Source of the DNA: Faecalicatena contorta
GTDB taxonomy: Bacteria; Bacillota; Clostridia; Lachnospirales; Lachnospiraceae
Assembly (NCBI RefSeq): GCF_039521745.1
Contig: NZ_BAAACT010000018.1
DNA: 64,000 nt
Strand: one strand, 5' to 3'
The position numbers were made by a program, and so were the translations under genes. Below, piece after piece: positions 9,787-18,637 of this stretch (its first letter is position 1; each line of letters begins with the position of its first letter). A model generated the notes under the pieces. It saw only the letters and a program-made list of their open reading frames with translations, was not told the origin of the DNA and did not search any database.

Positions 9787-12087
9787 CTACGATACAATCT
9801 CAACAATTGTGTCATATAAAATATCTGCGCTGCTTTTTCCGAGCATCAATCTGACATGCCCCTTTTCCAAAACAAAATTCATATCATAATCATAAATGCG
9901 CAGTTCCTCATCCCCTACACTAAGTCTTACCTGCCTTTCTTCTCCTTTTTCAAGAGATACTTTTGCAAAATCCTTCAGCTCTTTTACCCGTCTCGTAATA
10001 CAAGATTCCATGTCATAAATATAAAGCTGCAGGACTTCTTTGCCCTGTCTGCCGCCTTTATTAGTGATAGAACAGGTCATTTCAAATCGTTTTCCCTGTT
10101 CCAATTCTTTTAGGGACAAGCGCTGCGTATTCAGCTTGAAATCACCACAGACAAATTCTGTATAACTTTGTCCGTATCCAAATGGGTAAAGAGGTTTTGC
10201 GCTCTCATCAATATAATCCGTCTCATCTTTACGATTATAGTAAACAGGGAGCTGGGCTGAAGATTTGGGAATACTCACCGGAAGCCGGCCGCTTGGATTT
10301 GTCCGGCCAAATAGAATCTCGCCAACAGCATCCCCTCCTCTTTCACCTGGATACCATGCACAAAGGAGCGCGTCTGCATTTTCTTTCATCCAGGACACTG
10401 CATGTGGACGTCCCTCTATCAGCACAACAATCAGAGGTTTCCCAAACTTTTTTATTTCCTTTGCCAAATCTTCCTGCACACCGCCAAGACGGAGTTCTGC
10501 AAGATCAACAGCCTCACCGCAATTTAATTCTTTTGTAAATGCATTCATAAATACTGCCCCATTATCCTCAAAAGTCATTCCGGGCTCTCTTGTACTGCTT
10601 CCGCCCAATACCATAACCACCGCGTCCGCGTCTTCTGCAAGGGAGATTGCTGATGGAAACCCGTCTTTGCTCACATCCCTAATCCCGCATCCCGTGGCAA
10701 ACTCTATGGTCACTCCCGATGGCGCCTGTTTCCTGAGACCCTGTAGTACAGTAACAACTTCCCCCTCTTCTTTCCACTGTGTATAATCACCTAATTGGTT
10801 ATACACCGAATCTCCATTTGGTCCAATGACTGCTATTCTTTTTATTTCTTTGCCAAACGGAAGAACATCTCCTTTATTTTCTAATAAAACAACCGACTCA
10901 CGGGCAATCTCTAAGGCAGTTTCCTTTGCTTCCTTCGAACCTATATTTAGTAATGCAGGTGTTTCTTCCACATATGGATTTTCAAATAACCCCATCCTAA
11001 ACTTCGCCTCCAGGATTCTCAATACCGCTGCATCTATATCCTTTTCTAACAACGGATTTTTGCGAACAGCATTTTCTAACTTCAGAAAACACTCATTCCA
11101 CAAATTCAAATCCACTCCGGCATGCACAGCTGCAGCGCATGCGCTTTCATACGAACCGGTAATGTTTTTTGCCCGATCCACTCCCCGGCCATCCGACATA
11201 ACAAATCCCGTGAATCCAAATTGTTCTCTTAGTATTCCCGTAAGCAGTGAGCGATTGATATGGCAGGGCACGCCGTCAATGTCATTATAGGCGGCCATGC
11301 AGCCAAGCGCTCCTGCTTTCGCCCCTTTTTTCATTCCTGGTAAATGAATCTCGAATAACTCCCTGGGACCTATATTTGTTGCCTTTCCGTTGTGACCGCC
11401 GATAGTAGCTCCCTGCGCACAAAAATGTTTTAAAACCGAGATAACCCTATCCGGTTGTGTTAACGCATCTTTGTCTCCCTGCATCCCCAGAACTGCTTTT
11501 TCACAAAAAGCTGCAGCTAAAAAAGGGTCTTCACTGTAGCACTCTTCTGTCCGCCCCCATCTGGGATCCATCGCAATATCCAATGCCGAAATCAAGCCAA
11601 GATGACCGCCTCTTGCACGTAGTTCTCTGGCAATTATGTTGCAAACCTTCTCGTATAGCTCTGTATTCCATGAGGCTCCTATCCCTATATTGGTTGGGAA
11701 GGTAGTTGCCTGAAGAGCTTCATGTCCATGCGGGCATTCTTCGCTGAGAAAGACCGGAATTCCAAGCCTTGTGTTCTCCCTGATATAACGCTGAATCGTA
11801 TTGGCTACCCGAACACTGTCCCTCACCTTTATCCCGCTTGTCAGATGAGAATTCCAGCCGTCTGCCCGAAACACCCCATATATAGCCCCTACGCCATCGC
11901 CAAACGCTACTTCTTCTGCAAAAGCTTCTGTAAGTTCTACTGTTTCGCCCTCAACTTTATATGCATTCCATCCGTGCATCTTCTGATTCATCTGCCCAAT
12001 CTTTTCTTTGAGTGTCATTCGTGAGAGCAGATCCTGCGCACGCTCTCCTACGCTCAATGATGTATTCATGTATTTCGTGGTATTCAT
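9787..12087 (-). CDS. Glycoside hydrolase family 3 (beta-glucosidase/xylosidase type)
   Basis: About 766 residues in the order GH3 N-terminal TIM barrel, GH3 C-terminal domain and fibronectin-III-like domain. MTLKEKIGQMNQ begins the barrel; GFVMSDGRGVD near residue 285 holds the predicted Asp nucleophile; the C-terminal domain starts near 360 (LLENKGDVLPF); the last ~100 residues (VTNKGGRQGKEVLQLYI-type pattern) are the Fn3-like part. No signal peptide is seen, so it probably cleaves imported oligosaccharides. The ATG at 12087 follows GGGGAGAAAATAAAA. It is the first gene of the long operon and its promoter carries the same palindrome as that of the binding protein. Confidence 0.93.
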   Translation of the reverse strand: MNTTKYMNTSLSVGERAQDLLSRMTLKEKIGQMNQKMHGWNAYKVEGETVELTEAFAEEVAFGDGVGAIYGVFRADGWNSHLTSGIKVRDSVRVANTIQRYIRENTRLGIPVFLSEECPHGHEALQATTFPTNIGIGASWNTELYEKVCNIIARELRARGGHLGLISALDIAMDPRWGRTEECYSEDPFLAAAFCEKAVLGMQGDKDALTQPDRVISVLKHFCAQGATIGGHNGKATNIGPRELFEIHLPGMKKGAKAGALGCMAAYNDIDGVPCHINRSLLTGILREQFGFTGFVMSDGRGVDRAKNITGSYESACAAAVHAGVDLNLWNECFLKLENAVRKNPLLEKDIDAAVLRILEAKFRMGLFENPYVEETPALLNIGSKEAKETALEIARESVVLLENKGDVLPFGKEIKRIAVIGPNGDSVYNQLGDYTQWKEEGEVVTVLQGLRKQAPSGVTIEFATGCGIRDVSKDGFPSAISLAEDADAVVMVLGGSSTREPGMTFEDNGAVFMNAFTKELNCGEAVDLAELRLGGVQEDLAKEIKKFGKPLIVVLIEGRPHAVSWMKENADALLCAWYPGERGGDAVGEILFGRTNPSGRLPVSIPKSSAQLPVYYNRKDETDYIDESAKPLYPFGYGQSYTEFVCGDFKLNTQRLSLKELEQGKRFEMTCSITNKGGRQGKEVLQLYIYDMESCITRRVKELKDFAKVSLEKGEERQVRLSVGDEELRIYDYDMNFVLEKGHVRLMLGKSSADILYDTIVEIVS

Positions 12088-12207
12088 TTTTATTTTCTCC
12101 CCGCATTCAAAACAGTGCACTTTTCTGCGTATATTTTTAAATATACTCTTTGAGCCATCAAGCATATGCATCCCATTTTGTTTTTTATTTTACGTCATTA
12201 TTTATTA

Positions 12208-12238
12208 TTATTGTATACTATTTATTTTGTTTTGGCAA
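12208..12238 (-). promoter_or_regulatory. Promoter with palindromic operator for the GH3-led operon
   Basis: A -35 TTGCCA (12233-12238), 17-base spacer and -10 TACAAT (12210-12215) on the minus strand, about 120 bases before the GH3 start. The -10 is embedded in TTATTGTATACTATTT (12208-12223), which matches the operator at 1808-1823 over 14 bases. Confidence 0.65.
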
Positions 12239-12368
12239 TACTTTTATTCAATTTAAACTGCTTTTTTGTTTCAAATAACCATTTCTTATGTAATACTGAC
12301 AAAAAAAATTGACTTTATCTAAAACCTTTCATAACTAATGCTTAGACAATCCCCAGAATCGAGTAGGA

Positions 12369-12385
12369 GGGAGTGATTAACTCCC
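12369..12385. repeat. Small palindrome, possible mobile-element scar
   Basis: GGGAGT and ACTCCC are separated by GATTA in an AGGA...TCCT context. The surrounding sequence (12340-12400) codes for nothing and may be the edge of a lost mobile element; this is a weak impression only. Confidence 0.3.
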
Positions 12386-12438
12386 GTCCTCTCACAGCAT
12401 ATTGCGTAATCAAATTGATACAATTCCAAAATCGGAGC

Positions 12439-12652
12439 TATCGTTTTTTGAGTATACGAAAACGCCCATGGTTAGGGCGTTTTCTGTAATGTCGGATGCA
12501 CCCTCGTAGGTGCTGTTATCGTTTTTCGAGTAGGGATTGCATCTTTTTCGTGAGCCTTGAGGGTATAATTTAACGATACTATCGTTTTCTGAGTAGGAAT
12601 CGTTAAATTTGCACCCTTGGGTTTGAAAATGCACCCTATCGTTTTTTGAGTA
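12439..12652. repeat. Four copies of a 16-bp repeat TATCGTTTTYYGAGTA
   Basis: Copies start at 12439, 12517, 12580 and 12637 (spacing 78, 63 and 57). Two are identical (TATCGTTTTTTGAGTA) and two differ by one base. On the minus strand each would encode Tyr-Ser-Lys/Glu-Asn-Asp, so the block can be miscalled as a small protein with YSKND repeats. No ribosome site or family similarity supports translation. A pair AATTTAACGAT (12567-12577) and ATCGTTAAATT (12599-12609) forms a perfect 11-bp inverted repeat around the third copy. Confidence 0.7.
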
Positions 12653-12685
12653 GATATTGTTCCTTTTTTGCGACTGCCTATATAA

Positions 12686-12729
12686 AAATTTAACGATAGC
12701 GCCTTTTCATGTCTGCTATCGTTAAATTT
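12686..12729. repeat. Perfect 15-bp inverted repeat (hairpin)
   Basis: AAATTTAACGATAGC (12686-12700) and GCTATCGTTAAATTT (12715-12729) are perfect reverse complements with a 14-base loop. The arms contain the ATCG/CGAT core found in the neighbouring 16-bp repeats, so this belongs to the same repetitive block. No long T-run follows either arm, so it is not a standard terminator. Confidence 0.7.
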
Positions 12730-12783
12730 GAGCCTTTTACCTGAAAATTTCCCTATTGTTAAATTATCAACCTGACAGGATAT

Positions 12784-13002
12784 TCAAAAAGAAACCGTCA
12801 ATTGCATTTTGAACCGTTCCTCTCCGTACACTGCATGCGGAACATCCTTAGGCATAATGAGCGTTTCTCCCTCATTAAGAATAAATATTTTACCCCCTAC
12901 GGTGAATTTCCCTATGCCTTCCAGCACAGTTACCATCGCATCCCCACCGGATGCATGGGTGGAAATTTCTTCTCCTTTATCGAAGGAAAACAGCGTTATC
13001 TC
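12784..13002 (-). pseudogene. Truncated cupin-domain protein gene
   Basis: Just downstream of hcp a minus-strand frame of 72 residues reads LFSFDKGEEISTHASGGDAM, then VLEGIGKFTVGGK and NEGETLIMPKDVPHAVYG. This is the conserved double-strand beta-helix core of small cupins often encoded beside hcp in clostridia. An in-frame TAG (13003-13005) and the lack of the usual first ~35 residues show that the 5' end is lost. An internal ATG could start only a 50-residue stub. Confidence 0.7.
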
Positions 13003-13056
13003 CTATACCATCATAAACGGCTGGAGAGGCAGCCCTCACCCCCTGATGCAAATTCC

Positions 13057-14730
13057 TTAAATATTCTGTTTCAGGCAGTTCTTAATATCATCCTCCGCAT
13101 TACTGATCAGCCGCAAATCAAAAGTGTCCACCAGATACTGCAGCACATTCGGACTCAAAAATGCCGGCAGGGTTGGACCCAGATAAATACCTTTTATTCC
13201 CAGACTCAGCAGCGCCAGCAAATCAGCAACTGCCTTTTGCTCATACCAGGATAAGATCAATGACAGCGGCAGCCCATTTACATCGGTATCAAAAGCATCT
13301 GCCAGGGCTGTCGCAATCTGTATTGCAGAATATACATCATTGCACTGCCCGACATCCAGAAGCCTGGGCAAGCCCGCTACTTCTCCAAATTCCAGTTTAT
13401 TAAATCTGTATTTTCCACATGCCAGCGTTAAAATCATGCAGTCTTCCGGAACCAGCTTTGCAAACTCTGTATAATAATTTCGTCCGGGTCTTGCTCCGTC
13501 ACAACCGCCAATCAGAAAGAAATGCCTGATTTTTCCCGCCTTTACAGCCTCCACGATTTTTTCAGCATAACTTAATGCGGCATGATGCCCAAATCCAACC
13601 AATATCTCCTGCGGCTCCTGATCTTCCGGATAACCGCCCAGTTCTATTGCCTGTTGAATGATTTCACTAAAATCCTTGTCCCCGTTTTCTTTTCTGCCGA
13701 TGTGCTTTACTCCTTCCCATCCTACCACATTCGTGCTGTAGATCCGGTCTTTATAACTCTCCCTTGGCCGCATCAGGCAGTTCGTGGTCATCAAAATACA
13801 TCCCGGAAGGTTGTCAAACTGCTTTTGCTGATCCTGCCATGCCCCTCCGAAATTTCCCACAAGATGAGGATATTTTTTTAATCCCTCATACCCATGACAT
13901 GGCAGCATTTCTCCATGCGTATAAATATTGACTCCTTTCCCCTTTGTCTGTTCCAGCAGCATTTCCAGATCCTTGAGATCATGACCTGAAACAATAATAA
14001 AAGGCCCCTTCTTCATATGGATATTGACCTTGTGCGGAGCTGGATTTCCGTAAACCTCCGTATTTGCTTCATCCAGTTTTTTCATGACCGCAATTGCCAT
14101 TTCTCCGGTACGCATGGTCATCCGGATCAGTTCTTCTACTGTAAGGCTATCGTCTGTGAGAGCCTCCAATGCCTGAATATAAAAATCATCTACCTGGTCA
14201 CTGTAATAGCCCAGTTCTCTCGCCTGATGCCCGTATGCGCTGATACCTTTTAGTCCGTATAAAATCGTTTGCCTCAAAGAACGAATATCCGAATCTAAGG
14301 ATTTATCATACATAATTCCTGCCAGATGCGCATCCTTTAACATCTCCGTCTTTGTTTCCGGAAGATCATAAGAAGCATGGGCAGTATGATTTTTAATCTC
14401 CCCTGCCCTTTCCCTTAAATTTTCTTTGATTTCCTGTGATTTTCTCAGCAATTTCACATGTTCCTTAGCATCAAAATTGACATTTGTAAGCGTGGTGAAA
14501 AGAATGTTTTCAATAAAACTTATCACGCTTTTTTCAATCTCCTGTCCAGCTGCCGCCAGTGATTTTCCAAAACAGCTGATCCCTTTGATCTGAAAAATCA
14601 ATAAATCCTGCAGATTGGCAATTTCCGGTGTTTTTCCACAAACGCCTAACTTTGTACAGCCCTTTCCATTCGCTGTCTGTTCACACTGATAACAAAACAT
14701 CTCATAACCTAAATCCATGTTATTGCTCAT
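13057..14730 (-). CDS. hcp: Hydroxylamine reductase (hybrid cluster protein)
   Basis: Hcp reduces hydroxylamine, and in current understanding nitric oxide, in anaerobes under nitrosative stress, using a [4Fe-4S] cluster and a hybrid Fe-S-O cluster. The N-terminal cysteines follow C-x2-C-x8-C-x5-C (CYQCEQTANGKGCTKLGVC), the pattern of strict anaerobes. Cluster motifs downstream include SGHDLKDLE, THGEMLPCHGYE and the C-terminal GGCDGARPGRNYYTEFA. With the ATG at 14730 (8 bases after AAGGAAGG) it has 557 residues, a normal length; an upstream ATG at 14754 is less likely. The upstream region carries two TGTGATA/TATCACA half-sites (about 14763 and 14795) that could bind a CRP/FNR-type regulator; this is inference. 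Confidence 0.95.
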   Translation of the reverse strand: MSNNMDLGYEMFCYQCEQTANGKGCTKLGVCGKTPEIANLQDLLIFQIKGISCFGKSLAAAGQEIEKSVISFIENILFTTLTNVNFDAKEHVKLLRKSQEIKENLRERAGEIKNHTAHASYDLPETKTEMLKDAHLAGIMYDKSLDSDIRSLRQTILYGLKGISAYGHQARELGYYSDQVDDFYIQALEALTDDSLTVEELIRMTMRTGEMAIAVMKKLDEANTEVYGNPAPHKVNIHMKKGPFIIVSGHDLKDLEMLLEQTKGKGVNIYTHGEMLPCHGYEGLKKYPHLVGNFGGAWQDQQKQFDNLPGCILMTTNCLMRPRESYKDRIYSTNVVGWEGVKHIGRKENGDKDFSEIIQQAIELGGYPEDQEPQEILVGFGHHAALSYAEKIVEAVKAGKIRHFFLIGGCDGARPGRNYYTEFAKLVPEDCMILTLACGKYRFNKLEFGEVAGLPRLLDVGQCNDVYSAIQIATALADAFDTDVNGLPLSLILSWYEQKAVADLLALLSLGIKGIYLGPTLPAFLSPNVLQYLVDTFDLRLISNAEDDIKNCLKQNI

Positions 14731-14819
14731 ATACTGACCTTCCTTATCATTCATTTTTGTGATATAGTATTAGCCAGCATAAAAAAAATATACTTATCAC
14801 AGGAAAAACTTCCCATATA

Positions 14820-14900
14820 GCAACTCTCTCTTCTGCCCGGGCTTTATCTCTTGTAGAACAGCCCATACACGCAACATAATTTCGCTCCGCCAGAAATAAA
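14820..14900 (-). pseudogene. Remnant of a DUF1810-type gene 5' region
   Basis: Bases 14822-14900 align with the start of the intact DUF1810 gene at 17580-17660: both contain the block CTCTTCTGCCCGG, then CTTTATCTC, and later CCAGAAAT/TCAGAAAT. Frame and start codon are lost. It looks like the debris of a duplicated copy or of a recombination event. Confidence 0.5.
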
Positions 14901-14920
14901 ACATCCCCCGTATTATAAAA

Positions 14921-14967
14921 CAGTAGTGTTTATAGACTTTCCCCAAGGTCTGTATGCTATACTACTG
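14921..14967. other. Imperfect dyad between hcp and the M20 gene
   Basis: CAGTAGT (14921-14927) pairs with ACTACTG (14961-14967), and TATAGAC pairs imperfectly with GTCTGTA inside. It could be an operator or an RNA hairpin. Nothing else is recognised between here and the promoter at 15113. Confidence 0.35.
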
Positions 14968-15112
14968 TGTTATATGGCTCAACACACCATTCTGAAGCAT
15001 CCCCATTCCATGTAACACCGGCTTTTGTTACGTCTACCCATGCGGCTTGCTAAAACTTTTGTGATGCCCAGATGCGTCTTTTTTGTAAATAGTGGGCAAA
15101 CTATAAACATTG

Positions 15113-15141
15113 TTGACGTTATCAACGCCGATTGCTATAAT
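15113..15141 (+). promoter_or_regulatory. Sigma-70-type promoter of the M20 gene
   Basis: TTGACG (15113-15118), a 17-base spacer and a perfect TATAAT (15136-15141) lie 52 bases before the start codon. The -35 overlaps the small palindrome GTTGACGTTATCAAC. Confidence 0.8.
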
Positions 15142-15193
15142 TTTTTCAATATATGTTTATTAATTTTTCGCAGCAAATTAAGGAGGTATGATT

Positions 15194-16366
15194 ATGGATT
15201 TTTATAAACGGGCGCTGGCACTGCGTGAAGAAACTATCTCTCACCGCCGTTGGCTGCACCGCAACGCAGAAGTGGGCCTTCATATGCCAAAAGGACAAGC
15301 CTATATTATGGATCAGTTGAGAGGACATGGATTGGCTCCACATCCCTGCGGGCATGGAGTGACTGCGGAGTTGGGCAAGGAAGGGGGCAGAACAATCCTG
15401 CTCCGAGCGGATATGGATGCACTGCCTATGCCGGAGGAAAGCGGCGAACCCTTTTCCTGTCCAACCGGCACAGAGGCTCATACCTGCGGCCATGATTTCC
15501 ATGCAGCCATGCTGCTGACAGCGGCAAAGATGCTGAAAGAAAATGAATCCATGCTGGCTGGCAGGGTCCGGTTTATGTTCCAGCCTGCGGAAGAAACCTT
15601 TGAGGGTGCGAAAGATATGCTGGCGCATGGGATACTGGAGGGTGTGGATGCAGCTCTAGCCTATCATGTCGGTTCTGGCAGGATGCCTGTGGGCTTATTC
15701 ATGTACAACAGCGGCGGAACCATGATGTACTCTGTGGATGGTTTCCGAATCACAATCCATGGACGGGGTGCTCACGGCGCATATCCGCACAGTTCCATCG
15801 ATCCAATCAATATCGGTGTTCATATGTACCTTGCCTTTGAATCGTTGATTGCGCGGGAAGCAGATCCCAGCAAATCCTGTGTGCTGACCATCGGCAATTT
15901 TTCCGCAGGTTCAGCACCCAACATCATCCCGGATACTGCCGTCCTCCAAGGAACCTTGCGCACCAATGACAGTGCCAGCCGCGAGAAACTGCTTCGGCGG
16001 CTGAAGGAGGTTGTTCACAAGACTGCGGAGGTATTTGGAGGATCGGCAGAGATTGAGATGATTTCTGAGGTGCCGCCGTTAGTATGTGATCCTGATATGA
16101 CGAACGAAATAGTGGACTATATGAAAGAACTGCCAATCCCTGGTCTGACTCCTGTTCCTGACACATCAGCCAGTGCTTCTGAGGACTTTGCGAATATTGC
16201 AGAGAGAGTCCCCAGCGTATACATGTATCTTTCGGCAGGATATATGGATGAACGGGGAGATGCTCCTGCACACAATCCGAAAGTTCGGTTCAATGAGGAT
16301 GTTTGTCCAATCGGCTCCGCTTGTTTGGCGCACTGTGCAGTCCGCTGGCTGGAAGAACACCAATAA
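15194..16366 (+). CDS. M20-family amidohydrolase (N-acyl amino acid amidohydrolase type)
   Basis: The 390-residue zinc enzyme removes acyl groups from amino acids or peptides. Metal and catalytic motifs are RADMDALPM, CGHDFHAAML near residue 100, QPAEE near 135 and AYHVG near 158; the dimerisation domain follows (HGRGAHGAYPHSSIDPI), then SASEDF near 330 and HNPKVRFNED near 360. I chose the ATG at 15194, which stands 7 bases after AAGGAGG; the ATG at 15188 is too close. It is one of the few plus-strand host genes and stands alone behind its own promoter. The substrate cannot be read from the sequence. Confidence 0.9.
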   Translation: MDFYKRALALREETISHRRWLHRNAEVGLHMPKGQAYIMDQLRGHGLAPHPCGHGVTAELGKEGGRTILLRADMDALPMPEESGEPFSCPTGTEAHTCGHDFHAAMLLTAAKMLKENESMLAGRVRFMFQPAEETFEGAKDMLAHGILEGVDAALAYHVGSGRMPVGLFMYNSGGTMMYSVDGFRITIHGRGAHGAYPHSSIDPINIGVHMYLAFESLIAREADPSKSCVLTIGNFSAGSAPNIIPDTAVLQGTLRTNDSASREKLLRRLKEVVHKTAEVFGGSAEIEMISEVPPLVCDPDMTNEIVDYMKELPIPGLTPVPDTSASASEDFANIAERVPSVYMYLSAGYMDERGDAPAHNPKVRFNEDVCPIGSACLAHCAVRWLEEHQ

Positions 16367-16757
16367 ATAAGATAAGGACATCCTGTTGAAGACTGGTATT
16401 TTTCCGAATATCCTGAATATGCGACCGAGATGAATATTCTTGCGGCTCGAAATCTCGAATCTGGAAATTTGGAAATCAGAGTTCCAGTACTCGGAAATCG
16501 CCTTTTTGTGCTTGATTACGTGTTCGTTTCTATGAGAATATTCGTCAAGGCCTTGCCGCATCTGCGGTACGCAGCAGCCTTTACGAATATTCTCGTAGAA
16601 ATTATAATTCAGTATGCACAAATGTGAATCTAAAAAGTGATTTCCATATCACCAGACTTCACAATAGTCGGGGCAACGTATTACCATATGCAGATACTCA
16701 TTTTTTATAGAAATTGAATGTTTCTTTGACACAAATAAGATCTAAATAACATCTTCC
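16367..16757. other. Gene-free stretch with a strong inverted repeat
   Basis: TATGAGAATATTCGT (16531-16545) and ACGAATATTCTCGTA (16583-16597) pair over 14 of 15 bases, with inner stems CAAGGC/GCCTT and CCGC/GCGG. It lies about 165 bases after the M20 stop. It may be a small palindromic repeat element or a complex terminator. I found no coding sequence here on either strand. Confidence 0.5.
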
Positions 16758-17186
16758 TCATCGAATTTTGCTAAAATCACATCCTTCATTACGTTCAAAA
16801 GATAAATACCTTGTCCCCTGCAAGGACAGCTTTCCACAATCCCCCTCTGCTAACATACCATACTCTGAGCCGATAACAGAAAACTCCATCCGATCTCCAC
16901 TTTCAACCTGAAATGTCACATAGTACCACGTAGAAGAAGATGTACTATATCCATGCGCTCCAGTCGCATCACTAGCATTTGCATGGCTGTGGTGCGTAAC
17001 CTCTGTCCGCTTGGATACAACCACTGCCGGTACAGACAAACGCGGAGACTGATTATTTTTATTCCACGTACTGATTCCTTTCACAGCCGTTACAATAAAG
17101 GATCCAATGACGATTACAAATACAATAATAAATATGATTTCAAATGCACCAAAACCCATGTCAAATCCGCCATACCCAAATCCCAT
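16758..17186 (-). CDS. DUF2500 family membrane protein
   Basis: A small protein (142 residues) with a glycine-rich start, one membrane helix (FEIIFIIVFVIVIGSFIVTAV) and an exported or cytoplasmic beta-rich domain with WYYVTFQVESGDRMEF and GEGDCGKLSLQGTRYLSF-like segments, the pattern of DUF2500. The function is unknown. The ATG at 17186 follows AGGGGGAGGG by 6 bases and is preferred to an ATG 24 bases upstream. Confidence 0.8.
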   Translation of the reverse strand: MGFGYGGFDMGFGAFEIIFIIVFVIVIGSFIVTAVKGISTWNKNNQSPRLSVPAVVVSKRTEVTHHSHANASDATGAHGYSTSSSTWYYVTFQVESGDRMEFSVIGSEYGMLAEGDCGKLSLQGTRYLSFERNEGCDFSKIR

Positions 17187-17256
17187 TTCAGTCCCTCCCC
17201 CTATTAGCATCTTAAATATGTGCTATAAAACCGTGCATATTTATCAGTCTCGGAAA

Positions 17257-17676
17257 TTATCCTCTCAAAATCTCCACAGTTTTCTGATCCCGTTCTCCCC
17301 GGAAGAACTTGTCCAGTACCTTCTGGAATACTTCACATTCTGGTCTTGCCAGAGCAAATAAAGTCATGGAAGATTTCAGTTTCAGATTATCCGGCCAGCC
17401 CATCACTTCGGCCGCATCATTGGACTTCACCTCCAGAAGTGCCTCTGATATTTCAATCAGATTTGTTCCAAGTGTGTAATCTTCCATATATGCTTTCGCT
17501 TCATCCATATTCTTAATGGCATAATACCGGGCAGTTTCACTGTAGCCAAGTCCCGCAATCTGCGGAAAGATAAACCACATCCAATGACTCCTCTTCTGCC
17601 CGGACTTTATCTCCTGCAGGGCAGTCCGGTAATAAGTTTGCTGCGCAATCAGAAATCGTTCTAAATCATTATTCAT
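17257..17676 (-). CDS. DUF1810 domain protein
   Basis: A 139-residue soluble protein that begins LERFLIAQQTYYRTALQEI and contains HWMWFIFPQI and the ending LDKFFRGERDQKTVEILRG, all typical of DUF1810 (calpastatin-like annotation in old databases). Family function is not established. A likely second, decayed copy lies at 14820-14900. Confidence 0.88.
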   Translation of the reverse strand: MNNDLERFLIAQQTYYRTALQEIKSGQKRSHWMWFIFPQIAGLGYSETARYYAIKNMDEAKAYMEDYTLGTNLIEISEALLEVKSNDAAEVMGWPDNLKLKSSMTLFALARPECEVFQKVLDKFFRGERDQKTVEILRG

Positions 17677-17781
17677 TTTTACTCCCTGTCGTCCATCCTA
17701 TTTTCCCCGCTTCTTTCATTTACGTCTGACCGAGCAAATAGAATTACTTTGCCGACTTTAAACTTATAGACACATAACGCA

Positions 17782-18609
17782 TTACAATTTCTTTACAATT
17801 TCAATTGCAGTGGAAATTAAATTATACCGTATATTCTTTTGCATATTCCAATTTCGAGAGTCCCACGCCTCACCGCTTACATCATCACCAGCATATAATA
17901 ACTGGGCAAGCGGAATATTATAATATTGAGACACTGCAAAAAAAGCCGCCGCTTCCATTTCCACAGTTATACATCCTTCGTTTCTTCTTAATTCGATCAT
18001 ATCAGGGGTTTCTCTGTATATGGCATCGCTTGTCCATGTTTTTCCTGTTGTAAATGGAATCCCCATTTGTTTCAAATACGAAACAACAATCTCAACTGTT
18101 TCTTTATGGCATTCAATTTCGCGGGATGGCTCTAAGTAATGATAGGATGTTCCCTCATCTCTAACCGCAGACACCGGGATAATGATTTCTCCTACTTTAC
18201 TGTCCTTTGTTAATGCCCCTGCGCCTCCGCAAATTATGAACTTTTTACATCCCATAGCATGCAGTTCTTCAAGCGTTACAACCGCACCAGGCGCACCACA
18301 AAATGCCATCGTAATACAAAGTCTATCTGCACCATGTACATATTCATACACAGGTATATCAAACACTTCTGAGTTCAGATAACCGATGACAGGAAGATTG
18401 TTTTCCGCAACAAATCGATCCAGTTCCTTCCTAAAAAAAGTGATAACACATTTTTCAGGAAGGCTTTTAGCCAAAAAATTTGCTGCTTGAATAAGCGGAT
18501 CTTTACTGGTATCAAATTCACATATGGGATACTTATTCTTCAATATCATGTCTTTTACCTCAGCTTTCAATTTATCTCTTTTAAATCCAAGTCCATTATT
18601 GATCTTCAT
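17782..18609 (-). CDS. Nucleoside phosphorylase (PNP/UDP family)
   Basis: The 275-residue protein belongs to the purine/uridine phosphorylase superfamily, which cleaves nucleosides with phosphate to give a base and ribose-1-phosphate. CGGAGALTKD near residue 128 matches the phosphate/base loop, and TVEMEAAAFFAVSQY near 218 is the ribose-binding signature with the Met-Glu pair. It resembles the uridine-phosphorylase-like branch but the base specificity is uncertain. It is a monocistronic minus-strand gene with no linked nucleoside genes. Confidence 0.85.
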   Translation of the reverse strand: MKINNGLGFKRDKLKAEVKDMILKNKYPICEFDTSKDPLIQAANFLAKSLPEKCVITFFRKELDRFVAENNLPVIGYLNSEVFDIPVYEYVHGADRLCITMAFCGAPGAVVTLEELHAMGCKKFIICGGAGALTKDSKVGEIIIPVSAVRDEGTSYHYLEPSREIECHKETVEIVVSYLKQMGIPFTTGKTWTSDAIYRETPDMIELRRNEGCITVEMEAAAFFAVSQYYNIPLAQLLYAGDDVSGEAWDSRNWNMQKNIRYNLISTAIEIVKKL

Positions 18610-18637
18610 TCTACCATATAACTATAAATTTTCCCAC

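Noticed and set aside
12340..12400. Remnant of a group II intron or insertion sequence
   Set aside because: The GGGAGT/ACTCCC palindrome recalled such elements, but no coding or boundary features are present.
12410..12634. Minus-strand small protein with YSKND repeats
   Set aside because: The repeats are explained by the 16-bp DNA repeat, and there is no ribosome site or recognisable fold.
12809..13060. Plus-strand frame of 83 codons beside hcp
   Set aside because: It is antisense to the cupin remnant, which has clear family motifs on the minus strand; no ribosome site supports the plus frame.
16166..16621. Minus-strand frame of 151 codons
   Set aside because: Most of it is antisense to the well-supported M20 gene, and the rest lies in the palindromic gap.
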